DNA of 64,000 nucleotides from NCBI GenBank assembly GCA_965211995.1, contig OZ243040.1, forward strand, positions 1,488,001 to 1,552,000, given 5' to 3'. This DNA comes from CAYFZO01 sp965211995. GTDB lineage: Bacteria > Pseudomonadota > Gammaproteobacteria > Poriferisulfidales > Oxydemutatoraceae. A program made the position numbers and the translations under genes. Shown piece by piece: positions 34,862 through 44,207 of the stretch (position 1 is its first letter; the number at the start of each line of letters is the position of its first letter). The notes beneath the pieces are model-generated. The model saw only the letters and a program-made list of their open reading frames with translations, did no database searches and was not told the DNA's origin.

Positions 34862-35818
34862 ATGAGCGAGTTCGGAAAATTAAAGAAGGTTCCATTGCGT
34901 GACGTTTGGTCACATGAGGCGGTTGATTTTACGCCGTGGCTGGCTTCAAACATCACGGCGCTGGGCGAAGTTCTTGGCATGGATCTTGAACTCACCGAAA
35001 AAGAAGCTTCGGTTGGTGATTTTTCTCTTGATTTGTTGGCAAAAGATCTCGGCAGTTCACGCAAGGTAATAATAGAAAATCAATTAACGCCAACCGATCA
35101 TGACCATCTGGGCAAACTTCTTACATACGCAGCCGGTTTCGACGCTTCAATTGTTATTTGGGTTTCAGAAATTGTCAGGGATGAGCACAGGCAGGCATTG
35201 GAATGGTTAAATCAAAGAACGGATACCGAGACTCAGTTTTTTGCGGTCGTCGTGGAAGTGTTGAGAATCGATCAGTCAAAGCCGGCGTTTAATTTCAAGC
35301 CGGTTGTCTTGCCTAACGAATGGCAGAAGTCAAAAAGACAAAAAACTTCTTCTGCGAATACATCACCAAAGGGCGAAAAATATCGGGTGTATTACCAAAC
35401 CCTGATTGACGAATTGAGGGAAAACCACAGGTTTACCGGCGCACGAGTGGGACAACCCCAAAATTGGTATTCGTTTTCATCAGGGATTCAAGGGGTTGTG
35501 TATTCCGCTGTTTTTGCTCAACGCGGCAAAGTCCGTGCGGAGATTTATATTGACCGGGGCGATCAGGAAAAAAACAAAACGCTGTTCGAGGCCCTGAAAT
35601 TAAGGGAACGGGAAATCACGGCCCATTACGGAGCGCCTTTCGAATGGGAACGCCTTGATGAAAAACGAGCCTCAAGAATCGCAATATATCGAGAGGGGAT
35701 GATCGAGTCATCAGATAGCGACCTTGAAGAAATACGAAAGTGGCATATTGAAAACCTGCTGAGAATCAAGGAGGTGTTTACACCGGAGATTGAACGAGCG
35801 TTGGAAACAGTCACATAA
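34862..35818 (+). CDS. DUF4268 protein with PD-(D/E)xK-like N-terminus
   Basis: A 318-residue protein. The start MSEFGKLKKVPLRDVWSHEA is preceded by the ribosome-binding sequence GAAGGAAGGG. Residues 20-130 resemble a nuclease-like fold: DFTPWLASN, then SVGDFSLDLLA and the strand KVIIENQLTPTDHDHLGKLL, where D and ExQ occupy the PD-(D/E)xK positions. The C-terminal domain (YRVYYQTLIDELRENHRFTG ... KVRAEIYIDRGDQEKNKTLF) is DUF4268. Such proteins are common in defence-rich regions but untested as far as I know. It is the last gene of the island, convergent with hemL. Confidence 0.8.
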   Translation: MSEFGKLKKVPLRDVWSHEAVDFTPWLASNITALGEVLGMDLELTEKEASVGDFSLDLLAKDLGSSRKVIIENQLTPTDHDHLGKLLTYAAGFDASIVIWVSEIVRDEHRQALEWLNQRTDTETQFFAVVVEVLRIDQSKPAFNFKPVVLPNEWQKSKRQKTSSANTSPKGEKYRVYYQTLIDELRENHRFTGARVGQPQNWYSFSSGIQGVVYSAVFAQRGKVRAEIYIDRGDQEKNKTLFEALKLREREITAHYGAPFEWERLDEKRASRIAIYREGMIESSDSDLEEIRKWHIENLLRIKEVFTPEIERALETVT

Positions 35819-35876
35819 ATTAACCGAGCGTGCTATAAACCCGCACCAACATACTGTAAACGGCCCTCGGTTAATT
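35818..35876. terminator. 11-bp perfect inverted repeat between convergent genes
   Basis: AATTAACCGAG at 35818-35828 pairs perfectly with CTCGGTTAATT at 35866-35876 around a 37-base loop. It overlaps the stop of the DUF4268 gene and the last codons of hemL. The place suits a bidirectional terminator, though the loop is long. Confidence 0.4.
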
Positions 35877-37163
35877 ATTATCCCCCTCCCCCATCACCTC
35901 AGCAGCCGCCTTCACCGTTGTCTCAATATCCTCCGCGGTGTGCGCCGCCGACACAAACCCTGCTTCAAACGCGGACGGCGCGAGATACACGCCGCGTTCG
36001 AGCATGGCGCGGTGAAACCGTGCGAAGCGGTCGCCGTCGGCGGCTTTCACTTGCTCGAAAGTTCGCACCGGCGCGTGCGTGAAGAGCAGGCCGAACATCC
36101 CGCCGCGGTGGTCGCAGCAAAAGGGAATGCCGCAATCTTCGGCGGCGCGCGACAGGCCGGCGCACAAGTCACCGGTCTTTTCCGCCAGCGCGTCATAGAA
36201 GCCGGGCGCCGCGACGGCCTCCAGCGTTTTGAGCCCGACGTTCATCGCCACCGGGTTGCCTGACAACGTGCCGGCTTGATACACCGGCCCTTCCGGCGCC
36301 AACTCGGACATCACTTCGCGCCTGCCGCCGAACGCGCCGACCGGCATACCGCCGCCGATGACTTTGCCGAGCGTCGTCAGATCGGGGCGGATGCCGTACA
36401 GCGATTGTGCGCCGCCGAGCGCGACGCGAAAGCCGGTCATCACTTCGTCAAAGATCAGCAAACTGCCGGCGGCGTCGCACAGTCTGCGCAGCGTTTGCAG
36501 AAAGCCGGCGTCGCCCGGCACGAAATTCATATTGCCGGCGATTGGTTCGACGATCACGCCGGCGATCTCCCCGCCCCATCTTTCAAAAACCCGCTCCGCT
36601 TGTTCGGCGTCGTTGTAGTCGAGCACCAATGTATCGGCGGCGGTGGCGGCGGGCACACCGGGCGAGCCGGGGATGGCGCAGGTGAGCACGCCCGACCCGG
36701 CGCCCGCGAGCAGGCTGTCGGCGTGGCCGTGATAGCAGCCGTCAAACTTGACGATTTTGTCGCGCCCGGTGCAGCCGCGCGCGAGGCGGATCGCGCTCAT
36801 CGTCGCTTCGGTGCCGGAGTTCACCATGCGCACCCTCTCAAGCGCGGGCATCAGCGCGCGGATCTTTTCGGCGAGGCGGATTTCGATCTCGGTCGGTGCG
36901 CCGAAACTCAAGCCGTGCTTAAGTGCGTCCGCCGCCGCGGCGACAACGTCGGCGGGCGCGTGCCCGAGGATCAGCGGCCCCCACGAGCCGACGTAGTCAA
37001 TGTAGGCGTTGCCGTCGGCGTCGTACAGCCGCGCGCCCTGCCCCCTGACGATAAACCGCGGCGTGCCGCCAACCCCCCTGAAGGCGCGCACCGGCGAGTT
37101 CACGCCGCCCGGAATCACCTTGCAGGCTTCGGCGTAAAGGTCTTCGGATTGGCGGGTCTTCAT
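35871..37163 (-). CDS. hemL: Glutamate-1-semialdehyde 2,1-aminomutase
   Basis: HemL converts glutamate-1-semialdehyde to 5-aminolevulinate, the entry to haem in organisms using the C5 pathway. It is a PLP-dependent class III aminotransferase-fold enzyme. The 430-residue product shows CKVIPGGVNSPVRAFRGVGG, VNSGTEATMSAIRLARGCTG, FDEVMTGFRVALGGAQ and the PLP lysine in TLGKVIGGGMPVGAFGG. The start MKTRQSEDLYAEACKV fits family length; an ATG nine codons earlier is possible. It is convergent with the island and divergent from a small gene. Confidence 0.96.
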   Translation of the reverse strand: MKTRQSEDLYAEACKVIPGGVNSPVRAFRGVGGTPRFIVRGQGARLYDADGNAYIDYVGSWGPLILGHAPADVVAAAADALKHGLSFGAPTEIEIRLAEKIRALMPALERVRMVNSGTEATMSAIRLARGCTGRDKIVKFDGCYHGHADSLLAGAGSGVLTCAIPGSPGVPAATAADTLVLDYNDAEQAERVFERWGGEIAGVIVEPIAGNMNFVPGDAGFLQTLRRLCDAAGSLLIFDEVMTGFRVALGGAQSLYGIRPDLTTLGKVIGGGMPVGAFGGRREVMSELAPEGPVYQAGTLSGNPVAMNVGLKTLEAVAAPGFYDALAEKTGDLCAGLSRAAEDCGIPFCCDHRGGMFGLLFTHAPVRTFEQVKAADGDRFARFHRAMLERGVYLAPSAFEAGFVSAAHTAEDIETTVKAAAEVMGEGDNN

Positions 37164-37260
37164 CTCTAAGGCGTCCGGATGATCGGGCATTTTACTCGCC
37201 ACGAGAGCAAGATAAAACGCAGTTGAATTAATTGTTCTACAGGGAAGGAGGTACTCCAAC

Positions 37261-37599
37261 ATGAAAGATAATGAATTACTGGAAATAAATTCACCGCAAC
37301 CGCGTGTGCAGGGCCCTCATAAAGTGGTTTATAAACATACGGAAGAGGGTTACACGTGGGCTATCGTTGCAATGGGTTTTGATGACGAGCCTCGGTTGGG
37401 CATACGGTGGTTTGCAAAGAAGGGACAAGGTTTCCCTGCTTCACGGGACCGACCGGTTTGGTTTGTCGTCCCTCCGCATTTGAGCGGAAGTATCTTAGAC
37501 GGATTGCCTTTAGAGCCTGAATTTAGAGCCTGTCTTGACAAATTCCTTGCCGGAAACAGCGGCAAAGGTTGCCTGACAAGCGGTTCCAACCGGCAGTAA
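37261..37599 (+). CDS. Conserved-looking hypothetical protein, 112 residues
   Basis: The start is supported by a strong ribosome-binding site (AAGGAGGT) 8 bases upstream. The product (MKDNELLEINSPQPRVQGPH ... WFVVPPHLSGSILDGLPLEP) is soluble, with several tryptophans and no signal peptide, membrane helix or motif I recognise. It is divergent from hemL, and its start lies about 100 bp from that of hemL, so they may share a control region. Base composition is lower in GC than hemL. The 24-bp inverted repeat lies just past its stop. Confidence 0.65.
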   Translation: MKDNELLEINSPQPRVQGPHKVVYKHTEEGYTWAIVAMGFDDEPRLGIRWFAKKGQGFPASRDRPVWFVVPPHLSGSILDGLPLEPEFRACLDKFLAGNSGKGCLTSGSNRQ

Positions 37600-37629
37600 A
37601 AAAACACCGCCGTTCTTTCCAGTGTCAGC

Positions 37630-37717
37630 AGGAAAACAACGCTTACCACCAGGCGACGGCTTTCTTCAGGTGTTCGCGGTTCAACACTTTACCCCTGGTG
37701 GTAAGCGTTGTTTTCCT
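37630..37717. repeat. Perfect 24-bp inverted repeat with 40-bp spacer
   Basis: The left arm at 37630-37653 starts AGGAAAACAACG and the right arm at 37694-37717 is its exact reverse complement. The spacer is 40 bp. It stands between the stop of the 112-residue gene and the stop of fadD, so a terminator is possible. The arms are far longer and the loop much larger than an intrinsic terminator, and a small non-autonomous element or structured RNA is equally open. Confidence 0.75.
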
Positions 37718-37769
37718 TAATCTGCTTTGGTTGCTGCTTGCGGCGGCCGTGCCGCCGCTTACCCGCGCG

Positions 37770-39425
37770 TCACGGTTTTTCGCGCAGTTTGCGGTGCAGT
37801 AGTTTGCCGACGGTGGATTTCGGCAGCGCGTCGCGAAACGTCACGGTGTGCGGCGCTTTGTAGTGTGTCAGCCGGTCGCGGCAATGTTCTATCACCGCCT
37901 GCTTGGTCAGTTGTCCTTTCTGTTTCTCGACGATAAAGGCTTTCACGCTCTGTCCCGAATGTTCGTCGTCAACGCCGATGCACGCGGCTTCCGCGATGTT
38001 CGGGTGTTCGCACAGCACGTCTTCGACTTCGCTCGGGTACACGTTGAAGCCGGACACGATGATCACGTTCTTTGCGCGATCGACCAGGTACAAAAAGCCG
38101 CGGGCGTCAACGTAGGCGATGTCGCCGGTTTGCAGCCACCCGTCCCGGCTCAGCACTTTTGCGGTCTCCTCGGGTTTTTGCCAGTAGCCGGACATGACCT
38201 GCGGGCCGCGCGCGTGCAGTTCACCGTGTTCGCCGCTCGGCAGTTCTGCGCCGTGGGCGTCGCGGATGCTGACTTCGGTGCCGGGCAGCGGCGCCCCGAC
38301 GCTGCCGTCGAATTCTTTTGCATCGGGAGCATTGACGCTGATCACCGGTGAGGTCTCGGTCAGGCCGTAGCCTTGCAACACGACGCAGCCGGTCAACTTC
38401 CGCCACTGCGCCGCGGTGTAGCGCTGGGTCGCCATGCCGCCGCTGATCGTCGTGTGCAGCGGCGCAAAGTCGAGGTGCGCGAATTCCGGATGTTCCAGCA
38501 AAGCGTGAAGCAACGTGTTCACGCCGGTGATCGCGTTGAACGGCGCCGCTTTCATGGTTTTTATCATGCCGTTCAGATCGCGCGGATCGGCGATCAGGGT
38601 GTTGCAGCCGCCGAGTCTGATGAACAGCAGGCAGTTCACGGTCAGGCTGAAAATGTGGTACAGCGGCAGCGCGGTGATGATGTTTTCCCCGCCTTGCGGC
38701 GTCTCCAGATGGTTAAAAACCTGCTTCATTTGTGCAACGTTGGCGAGCAGGTTGGCGTGCGTCAGCATGGCGCCTTTGGCGAGGCCGGTGGTGCCGCCGG
38801 TGTATTGCAGCAGCGCGACGTCCTGCGGCTTAAGCGGGTCGGCCGCCGCCTGCGCGGGGGGCGATTTGAGCCCCCGCCTAAGCGCGGCCTTGAACGACAC
38901 GCCGGTGAGATCGCACCGCGTAAAGCCGATTTTGCAGCACCGCACGAGCGCGTTGACCAGCAGCGACTTCGGCGCCCGGAGCAGGTCGCCGGCGCCGGTG
39001 ACGACGACGTGGCGAACCTCGGTGTCGGCGATGACGCCGGCGAGCGTTGTCTTTGCCGCCTCGATCACAACGATGGCTTTGGCGCCGCTGTCGCGCAGTT
39101 GATGCTTGAGTTCGCGCGCGCTGTACAACGGATTGACGTTGCTTGCGATCAGTCCGGCTTTGAGGATGCCGAACAAGGCGACGGGGTATTGCAGCAGGTT
39201 GGGCAGCATCACGGCAACGCGGTCGCCGCGCTCGAGTGAATCGAGCGTGCGCAGGTAGGCGGCGAACGCCTCGGCCTTGTGCTTGAGTTCACGATAACTC
39301 AGGGGTGTGCCGAAACTGCGGAAAGCGGTCTGTTCGGCGTGCGCCGCGCACGCTTCGTCAAACAGCGCGACGAGATTCGCGTACTGCTCGCTTTGGATCG
39401 CCGGGGTGCGGTTGGCCGGGTTCAT
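37770..39425 (-). CDS. fadD: Long-chain acyl-CoA ligase
   Basis: An AMP-forming enzyme that activates free fatty acids to acyl-CoA before beta-oxidation. The 551-residue product has the P-loop YTGGTTGLAKGAMLTHANLL, the adenylate motif QGYGLTETSPVISVNAP, GDIAYVDARGFLYLVDRAKN and the C-terminal lysine region LPKSTVGKLLHRKLR. These are the motifs of the FadD branch. It is the last gene of the minus-strand lipid operon, 18 bp after the patatin gene, so the fatty acids released by that lipase could be activated directly. Confidence 0.93.
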   Translation of the reverse strand: MNPANRTPAIQSEQYANLVALFDEACAAHAEQTAFRSFGTPLSYRELKHKAEAFAAYLRTLDSLERGDRVAVMLPNLLQYPVALFGILKAGLIASNVNPLYSARELKHQLRDSGAKAIVVIEAAKTTLAGVIADTEVRHVVVTGAGDLLRAPKSLLVNALVRCCKIGFTRCDLTGVSFKAALRRGLKSPPAQAAADPLKPQDVALLQYTGGTTGLAKGAMLTHANLLANVAQMKQVFNHLETPQGGENIITALPLYHIFSLTVNCLLFIRLGGCNTLIADPRDLNGMIKTMKAAPFNAITGVNTLLHALLEHPEFAHLDFAPLHTTISGGMATQRYTAAQWRKLTGCVVLQGYGLTETSPVISVNAPDAKEFDGSVGAPLPGTEVSIRDAHGAELPSGEHGELHARGPQVMSGYWQKPEETAKVLSRDGWLQTGDIAYVDARGFLYLVDRAKNVIIVSGFNVYPSEVEDVLCEHPNIAEAACIGVDDEHSGQSVKAFIVEKQKGQLTKQAVIEHCRDRLTHYKAPHTVTFRDALPKSTVGKLLHRKLREKP

Positions 39426-39443
39426 GGCGGTCGCGTGCCGTTG

Positions 39444-40511
39444 CTATTGCCTGCGCGCCAGCAGCAGATCGGCAAACTCGTCGAGGCGCTTGTCGTATTG
39501 CTTGCCGGCTTCGATCGCGATATTCAGTATGGCCCTGAGGCTTTCCGGGCCGGCGTCATCCAGATGGGCGGGTTGTTTTTCGTCGAGCACGGCATTGACG
39601 CGCAAGTACTGATTTTTGTTTTCGCAGGTCAAAAACAACTGCTGCAACTGAAAGTCAACCGCTTCGGACATGCCGCTTGAGGAGATGTAGTGCATCGGTC
39701 GCATCCATCTGATCGCGCCCCAGCGCCTGGCTTGCCGGTAGGGGTAGGGCACGTTTTCAAGGCCGGTGCCGAGTGACAACACGGCCATGTGCCTGGCGTG
39801 TATTTCGGGGTGCAGACGGCGCACTTCGGCGTACACGCACAAGCCGGGATTATACGCGAACATGCCGCCGTCAATGAGATGATAGACGCGGTTGACCCGC
39901 GAACGCACCTGTGCGACCGGGAACAGCACCGGCGCCGCCGTGCTGGCGCGGATGAGGTCCCTGATCCTGAAGTCGCAATGCGCCTGCCGCCGCGCCTGGT
40001 GCTGGCGAAAGAAAAAAGCGCGGCGTGACACGATGTCGTAGGCGGTGAACAGGCACGGCCTGAGCAGGTCTTTCAGCGTTTTATCCTGAAAGTACATGCG
40101 CATGACCTTGCACAGCCCCCGCTCCGAATACTTGGGGTTGGCGAAGCCGCCGATCGAGGTGATGGATTTCCATAACGGCAGATTGAAAATCGTCCCGCCG
40201 TGATCGCGATACAGGTCGAGGATCTTCTCGGGCGAGTATCGCGGCTGATTGTTTTCATCCGGACACAGCAGGCCGGCGATCAGAATGGCGCCGGTGCTGG
40301 TGCCGGCGAACATGTCAAAGTAATTGATCAAACTCGCGAGCGGGTCGGAGGTTTTGGCGCGGATCTTTGATTCGAGAACGGACAGAACATGCGCCGGGAT
40401 GATGCCGCGCATACCGCCGCCGTCTATGCTCAGGATGCGAAAGAACGCGGTCTCCGCCCGCCGGTCTGTGCTTGCAGCGCGGTGCGCGGTGCTCGCAACG
40501 GCGGCGCTCAC
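39444..40511 (-). CDS. Patatin-like phospholipase
   Basis: A 355-residue acyl hydrolase of the patatin family. The oxyanion loop is FRILSIDGGGMRGIIPAHVL, the nucleophile serine lies in FAGTSTG, and the catalytic aspartate in HLIDGGMFAYNPG, which together form the Ser-Asp dyad. There is no signal peptide, so action on cytoplasmic or inner-membrane lipids is likely. The GTG at 40511 is chosen because it overlaps the thiolase stop as GTGA; a longer ATG start inside thiolase is less likely. Its place in the beta-oxidation operon suggests supply of fatty acids from membrane or storage lipids. Confidence 0.88.
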   Translation of the reverse strand: MSAAVASTAHRAASTDRRAETAFFRILSIDGGGMRGIIPAHVLSVLESKIRAKTSDPLASLINYFDMFAGTSTGAILIAGLLCPDENNQPRYSPEKILDLYRDHGGTIFNLPLWKSITSIGGFANPKYSERGLCKVMRMYFQDKTLKDLLRPCLFTAYDIVSRRAFFFRQHQARRQAHCDFRIRDLIRASTAAPVLFPVAQVRSRVNRVYHLIDGGMFAYNPGLCVYAEVRRLHPEIHARHMAVLSLGTGLENVPYPYRQARRWGAIRWMRPMHYISSSGMSEAVDFQLQQLFLTCENKNQYLRVNAVLDEKQPAHLDDAGPESLRAILNIAIEAGKQYDKRLDEFADLLLARRQ

Positions 40512-41704
40512 TGGATATTCTCGAACAATCCGGCCGCCCCCATGCCGGTGCCTATGCACATCGTCACCATGCCGTAGCGCAGTTTCTCGCGCTGCATCGC
40601 GTGCAATAAAGTGGCGCTGCGGATCGCGCCGGTGGCGCCCAGCGGGTGTCCCATCGCAATCGCGCCGCCCGCGGGGTTGACGCTATCCGGGTCCAGCCCG
40701 AGCACGTCAATGACCGCGAGCGTTTGTGCGGCAAAGGCCTCGTTCAACTCTATCCACTCCAGCGCGCTTTGCTTTATGCCGTGCCGCTGCAAGACTTTCG
40801 GGACGGCCGCAATCGGGCCGATGCCCATGATTTCCGGCTTTACGCCGGCGACGGCGTAGCCGATGAAGCGCGCGAGGGGCTGCAAATCAAACCTTTTCAA
40901 TCCGGCTTCGCTCGCCAGCAGCAAGGCACCGGCGCCGTCGCTGATCTGCGAACTGTTGCCGGCGGTCACCGTGCCGTTGGCGGCGAACGCCGGTTTGAGT
41001 TTTGTCAACGCCGGCGCCGAAGTGTCGCGGCGCGGCCCCTCGTCAACGCTGAACGAGCCTTCGGTCACCGTGGTTGCGTTGCTGTGCGCGTCCACCTCAA
41101 AGCGGCGGGTTGGGTACGGCGTGATTTCCCGCGCAAACCAGCCGTGGTCAATCGCGTGGCAGGCTTTGTTATGGCTTGCCAGCGCGTAAGCGTCCTGCTG
41201 GTCGCGTGAGACCTGGTATTCCTCGGCGACTTTTTCCGCGGTCAGGCCCATGCCGAAAGCGATGGCGACGTTCTCGTCGTCGAAAATGCGCGGGTTGAGC
41301 GCCGGCTTGTTGCCGCCCATCGGCACCATGCTCATGCTTTCCACGCCGCCGGCGACCATGACGTCGGCTTCGCCGAGGCGGATCCGCTCGGCCGCCATCG
41401 CGACGCTTTGCAGGCCGGAAGAGCAGAAGCGGTTGACGGTGACGCCGGGCACTTCGACCGGGTAGCCGGCGAGCAGCAGCGCAATTCTGGCGACGTTCAG
41501 CCCCTGCTCCGCTTCCGGCATCGCGCAGCCGACCACGACGTCGCCGACGGCGGCGGGATCAAGCGACGGGTTTTGCACAAGCAGTTGTTCCAGCAAAAAC
41601 GCGAGCAGATCGTCGGGGCGCTCCGTCGCCAGGGCGCCGCGGTATTTGCCGACGGCGGTTCTCAGCGCGCAGACAACGTAGGCCTCTTGTATCTGTTGCG
41701 GCAT
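40508..41704 (-). CDS. fadA: Thiolase (acetyl-CoA C-acyltransferase)
   Basis: Catalyses the last step of beta-oxidation, cleaving 3-ketoacyl-CoA with CoA. The 398-residue product has the acyl-binding cysteine in NRFCSSGLQSVAMAAERI (about residue 90), the histidine in GGAIAMGHPLGATG and the second cysteine in MVTMCIGTGMGAAGLFE. Start MPQQIQEAYVVCALRTAVGK is family-like. It follows the multifunctional dehydrogenase gene with a 46-bp gap and overlaps the patatin gene. A biosynthetic acetoacetyl-CoA thiolase is possible, but the operon argues for degradation. Confidence 0.94.
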   Translation of the reverse strand: MPQQIQEAYVVCALRTAVGKYRGALATERPDDLLAFLLEQLLVQNPSLDPAAVGDVVVGCAMPEAEQGLNVARIALLLAGYPVEVPGVTVNRFCSSGLQSVAMAAERIRLGEADVMVAGGVESMSMVPMGGNKPALNPRIFDDENVAIAFGMGLTAEKVAEEYQVSRDQQDAYALASHNKACHAIDHGWFAREITPYPTRRFEVDAHSNATTVTEGSFSVDEGPRRDTSAPALTKLKPAFAANGTVTAGNSSQISDGAGALLLASEAGLKRFDLQPLARFIGYAVAGVKPEIMGIGPIAAVPKVLQRHGIKQSALEWIELNEAFAAQTLAVIDVLGLDPDSVNPAGGAIAMGHPLGATGAIRSATLLHAMQREKLRYGMVTMCIGTGMGAAGLFENIQ

Positions 41705-41750
41705 TTTATTTTCTCTCCGGGTGTTCCTCTCGGGGGGAGATCCTCACACG

Positions 41751-44207
41751 TCAGTTCTTCAGGGGCTTGCCGCGCTTGAGCATATGCTCGATGCGTTGCT
41801 GCGTTTCCTTGCGCGCCAGCAGTTTCAAAAACGCTTCCCGCTCGGCGCGCAGGAACCAATCGGCGGTGACCGTCGTCTTTGCCGGCAGCGGCGTGCCGCA
41901 GATCACGCCGGCGATGACTTCGGCGAGATGATAGTCGTAGGCGCTAATGTATTTCCCCTCGCGCAGATTGACGAGCCGGGATTGAAAGTTGGCATAAGCG
42001 GCGGGGCCGGCGACCTCAAACGCCTGCTCGCGGCGCGGCGGGCGGTAGCCGCTTTCATACAGGGCGTCAACCTGGCGCTTGGCGGCGTGCAGCAACTCAT
42101 GCGGATTCATAACGATCGGGTCGGCGCGGCGAAGATAACCCAACTTCACCGCATCGGCGGCGCTGATCGAAACCTTGCCGAGCGCAATCTGCTCGTAATA
42201 ACGGGCTGCGTGAGGAAACACGTCGCCGCCTTTGGCGTCGCAAAAGGCGCGCCAGGCCATTTCCTTGCAGCCGCCGCCCGCGGGCAGCACGCCGACGCCG
42301 ATCTCGACGAGACCGATATAACTTTCGAGGGCGGCGACGGTGCGGTCGCAGTGCAGCAGCAGTTCGCAGCCGCCGCCCAAAACCAGGCCCTGCACGGCGC
42401 ACACGGTCGGCACGTTGCAGCAGCGCAGACGCATGAAAGTCTGCTGCAGCAGAGCGATAACCTCACTGGTCGGCGGCAATTGCCCTACCGGCGGCAACTC
42501 GGGCTTGAGCAGGTGCAGCGAACCCGCCTTGATCTTGCTGATGAGACCGGCGTCGGTGATCTTGCCGGTCTTGACCGTAAGCAGGATCTCAAGCAGGTCG
42601 GCGCCGGCGCAAAACGGTGCTTGCGGATGCCAGATAATCAGCCCCTTGTAATCGCGCTCGGCGACGGTGATCGCCCGGTCGAGGCTTTGCACGACTTCGT
42701 AGTTCAGCGTGTGCAGTTTGGTCTTGAAACTTGCAACGGCGACGTCTTCGTCGTCGTGCCACAGCCTGAATGAGGGGTTGTCGAAGAGCGTCGTGCCGGG
42801 CAGCGTGCCGGGCGGCGCCTCGCCCGCGAGCAGCGTCGGCGTGTGGTGGCGGTACACCGGATGGTCGCGGCGCGGCACGTATTCCCGGCGCTGCGGGGAG
42901 AAAGCCCCGCTTTCGTTATACGCCCGGGTGCGCTCCTCGTCGGCGGCCCAGTCAGGCAGCGGCACCGCGGCGAGCGCACGGTGGTTTGCGACGTCGTCTT
43001 GTATGCGCCGCGCAACGCCGCCCCAGCCGATCTCCTGCCACTGCTCGAAGATGCCGATCTCCCAGCCGTAGCCCCAACGCAGCGCCAGATCCACGTCGCG
43101 CAGGCTGTGGGCGGTCTGCTCGGCGTGAAAGGCGGCGTAATGGAACAGGTCGCGGTGGATCGCGTAGAGAAACTGCGCCTGCGGGTGGGCGCTTTCGGCC
43201 CATTGGTTAAAGCGTTCCGGGTAAGCCAGCCCGGCGCTGTTCTTCACTGCATCGTCCAGCGTTTTTTCGCGCCGGTGATATTCGCCGGTGGCGGGGTCAA
43301 CGACGCAGATGTCGCTGCCGTCCTTGCGGTAAATGCCGATCCCCGTTTTGCGGCCGTAATGCCCCTTGTCAACGAGGTCGAGAATCCATTGCGGCGTCTG
43401 AAAATACTCGCGCCAGGGGTCGTCTTCGAGTGTTTGATGCAGGTGGCGGGTCAGGCTTGCCAACACGTCGAGCCCGACCAGGTCGGCGGTTTGGAACGTC
43501 GCGGATTTGGCGCGGCCGATCAGTTTGCCGGTGAGTTCGTCCACCAGGGCGGGCGCCAGGCCGAGCCTGTGTGCGTGGTGCACCGCGCTCATCATCGCAA
43601 ACACGCCGAAGCGGTTGCCGATGAAGCCGGGCGTGTCCCTGGCCACGACGACGTGCTTTCCCAGGACGGTCGTGAGATAGCCTTCGAGCGTCGCGAGCGT
43701 GCTCCCGGCGGTCACCGCGGTCGGCGTCAGTTCGACCAGCATCAGGTAACGCGGCGGATTGAAAAAATGCACGCCGCAAAAACGCGGCTGCACGTCGTCG
43801 GGAAGTTCCTGCGCGAGCGTCGCGATCCGAATGCCCGACGTGTTGCTGGCGAGAAGGCAGTCGTCGCTGAGATGGGGCGTGACGCGGCGGTAGAGATCGC
43901 GTTTGACATCGGGGTCTTCGCTGACCGCCTCGATCACGAGATCGCATTGCCCGAGCAGCGGCAAATGCCGGTCGTAGGTCGCGGCGCTTAAGTAGCGTGC
44001 CGCCTCGCGCGCGGCAAGCGGCGGCGGTTTCAGATGATCGAGACGCGCCAGCGCGTAGCCTGCGCTGTCGGCGGAATCGGCTTCCTCGCTGAGGCCGAAC
44101 AGCACGGTTTCGACGCCGGCGTTGGCGCAATGCGCCGCGATCTGACTGCCCATCACGCCGCTGCCGAGCACGGCGATCTTTTTAATTCTGTGGCGGTAGT
44201 GGGTCAT
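41751..44207 (-). CDS. 3-hydroxyacyl-CoA dehydrogenase / enoyl-CoA hydratase, fused
   Basis: An 818-residue multifunctional enzyme carrying out the hydration and second oxidation of beta-oxidation. The N-terminal half is an NAD-binding 3-hydroxyacyl-CoA dehydrogenase (IAVLGSGVMGSQIAAHCANA; VHFFNPPRYLMLVELTP; RDTPGFIGNRFGVFAMM). The crotonase domain is at the C-terminus (APFCAGADLLEILL; VLGGGCELLLHCDRTVAA; GLVEIGVGVLPAGGGCKEM). This order is opposite to E. coli FadB and like B. subtilis FadN. The start overlaps the stop of the dehydrogenase gene fadE as ATGA. Confidence 0.93.
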   Translation of the reverse strand: MTHYRHRIKKIAVLGSGVMGSQIAAHCANAGVETVLFGLSEEADSADSAGYALARLDHLKPPPLAAREAARYLSAATYDRHLPLLGQCDLVIEAVSEDPDVKRDLYRRVTPHLSDDCLLASNTSGIRIATLAQELPDDVQPRFCGVHFFNPPRYLMLVELTPTAVTAGSTLATLEGYLTTVLGKHVVVARDTPGFIGNRFGVFAMMSAVHHAHRLGLAPALVDELTGKLIGRAKSATFQTADLVGLDVLASLTRHLHQTLEDDPWREYFQTPQWILDLVDKGHYGRKTGIGIYRKDGSDICVVDPATGEYHRREKTLDDAVKNSAGLAYPERFNQWAESAHPQAQFLYAIHRDLFHYAAFHAEQTAHSLRDVDLALRWGYGWEIGIFEQWQEIGWGGVARRIQDDVANHRALAAVPLPDWAADEERTRAYNESGAFSPQRREYVPRRDHPVYRHHTPTLLAGEAPPGTLPGTTLFDNPSFRLWHDDEDVAVASFKTKLHTLNYEVVQSLDRAITVAERDYKGLIIWHPQAPFCAGADLLEILLTVKTGKITDAGLISKIKAGSLHLLKPELPPVGQLPPTSEVIALLQQTFMRLRCCNVPTVCAVQGLVLGGGCELLLHCDRTVAALESYIGLVEIGVGVLPAGGGCKEMAWRAFCDAKGGDVFPHAARYYEQIALGKVSISAADAVKLGYLRRADPIVMNPHELLHAAKRQVDALYESGYRPPRREQAFEVAGPAAYANFQSRLVNLREGKYISAYDYHLAEVIAGVICGTPLPAKTTVTADWFLRAEREAFLKLLARKETQQRIEHMLKRGKPLKN

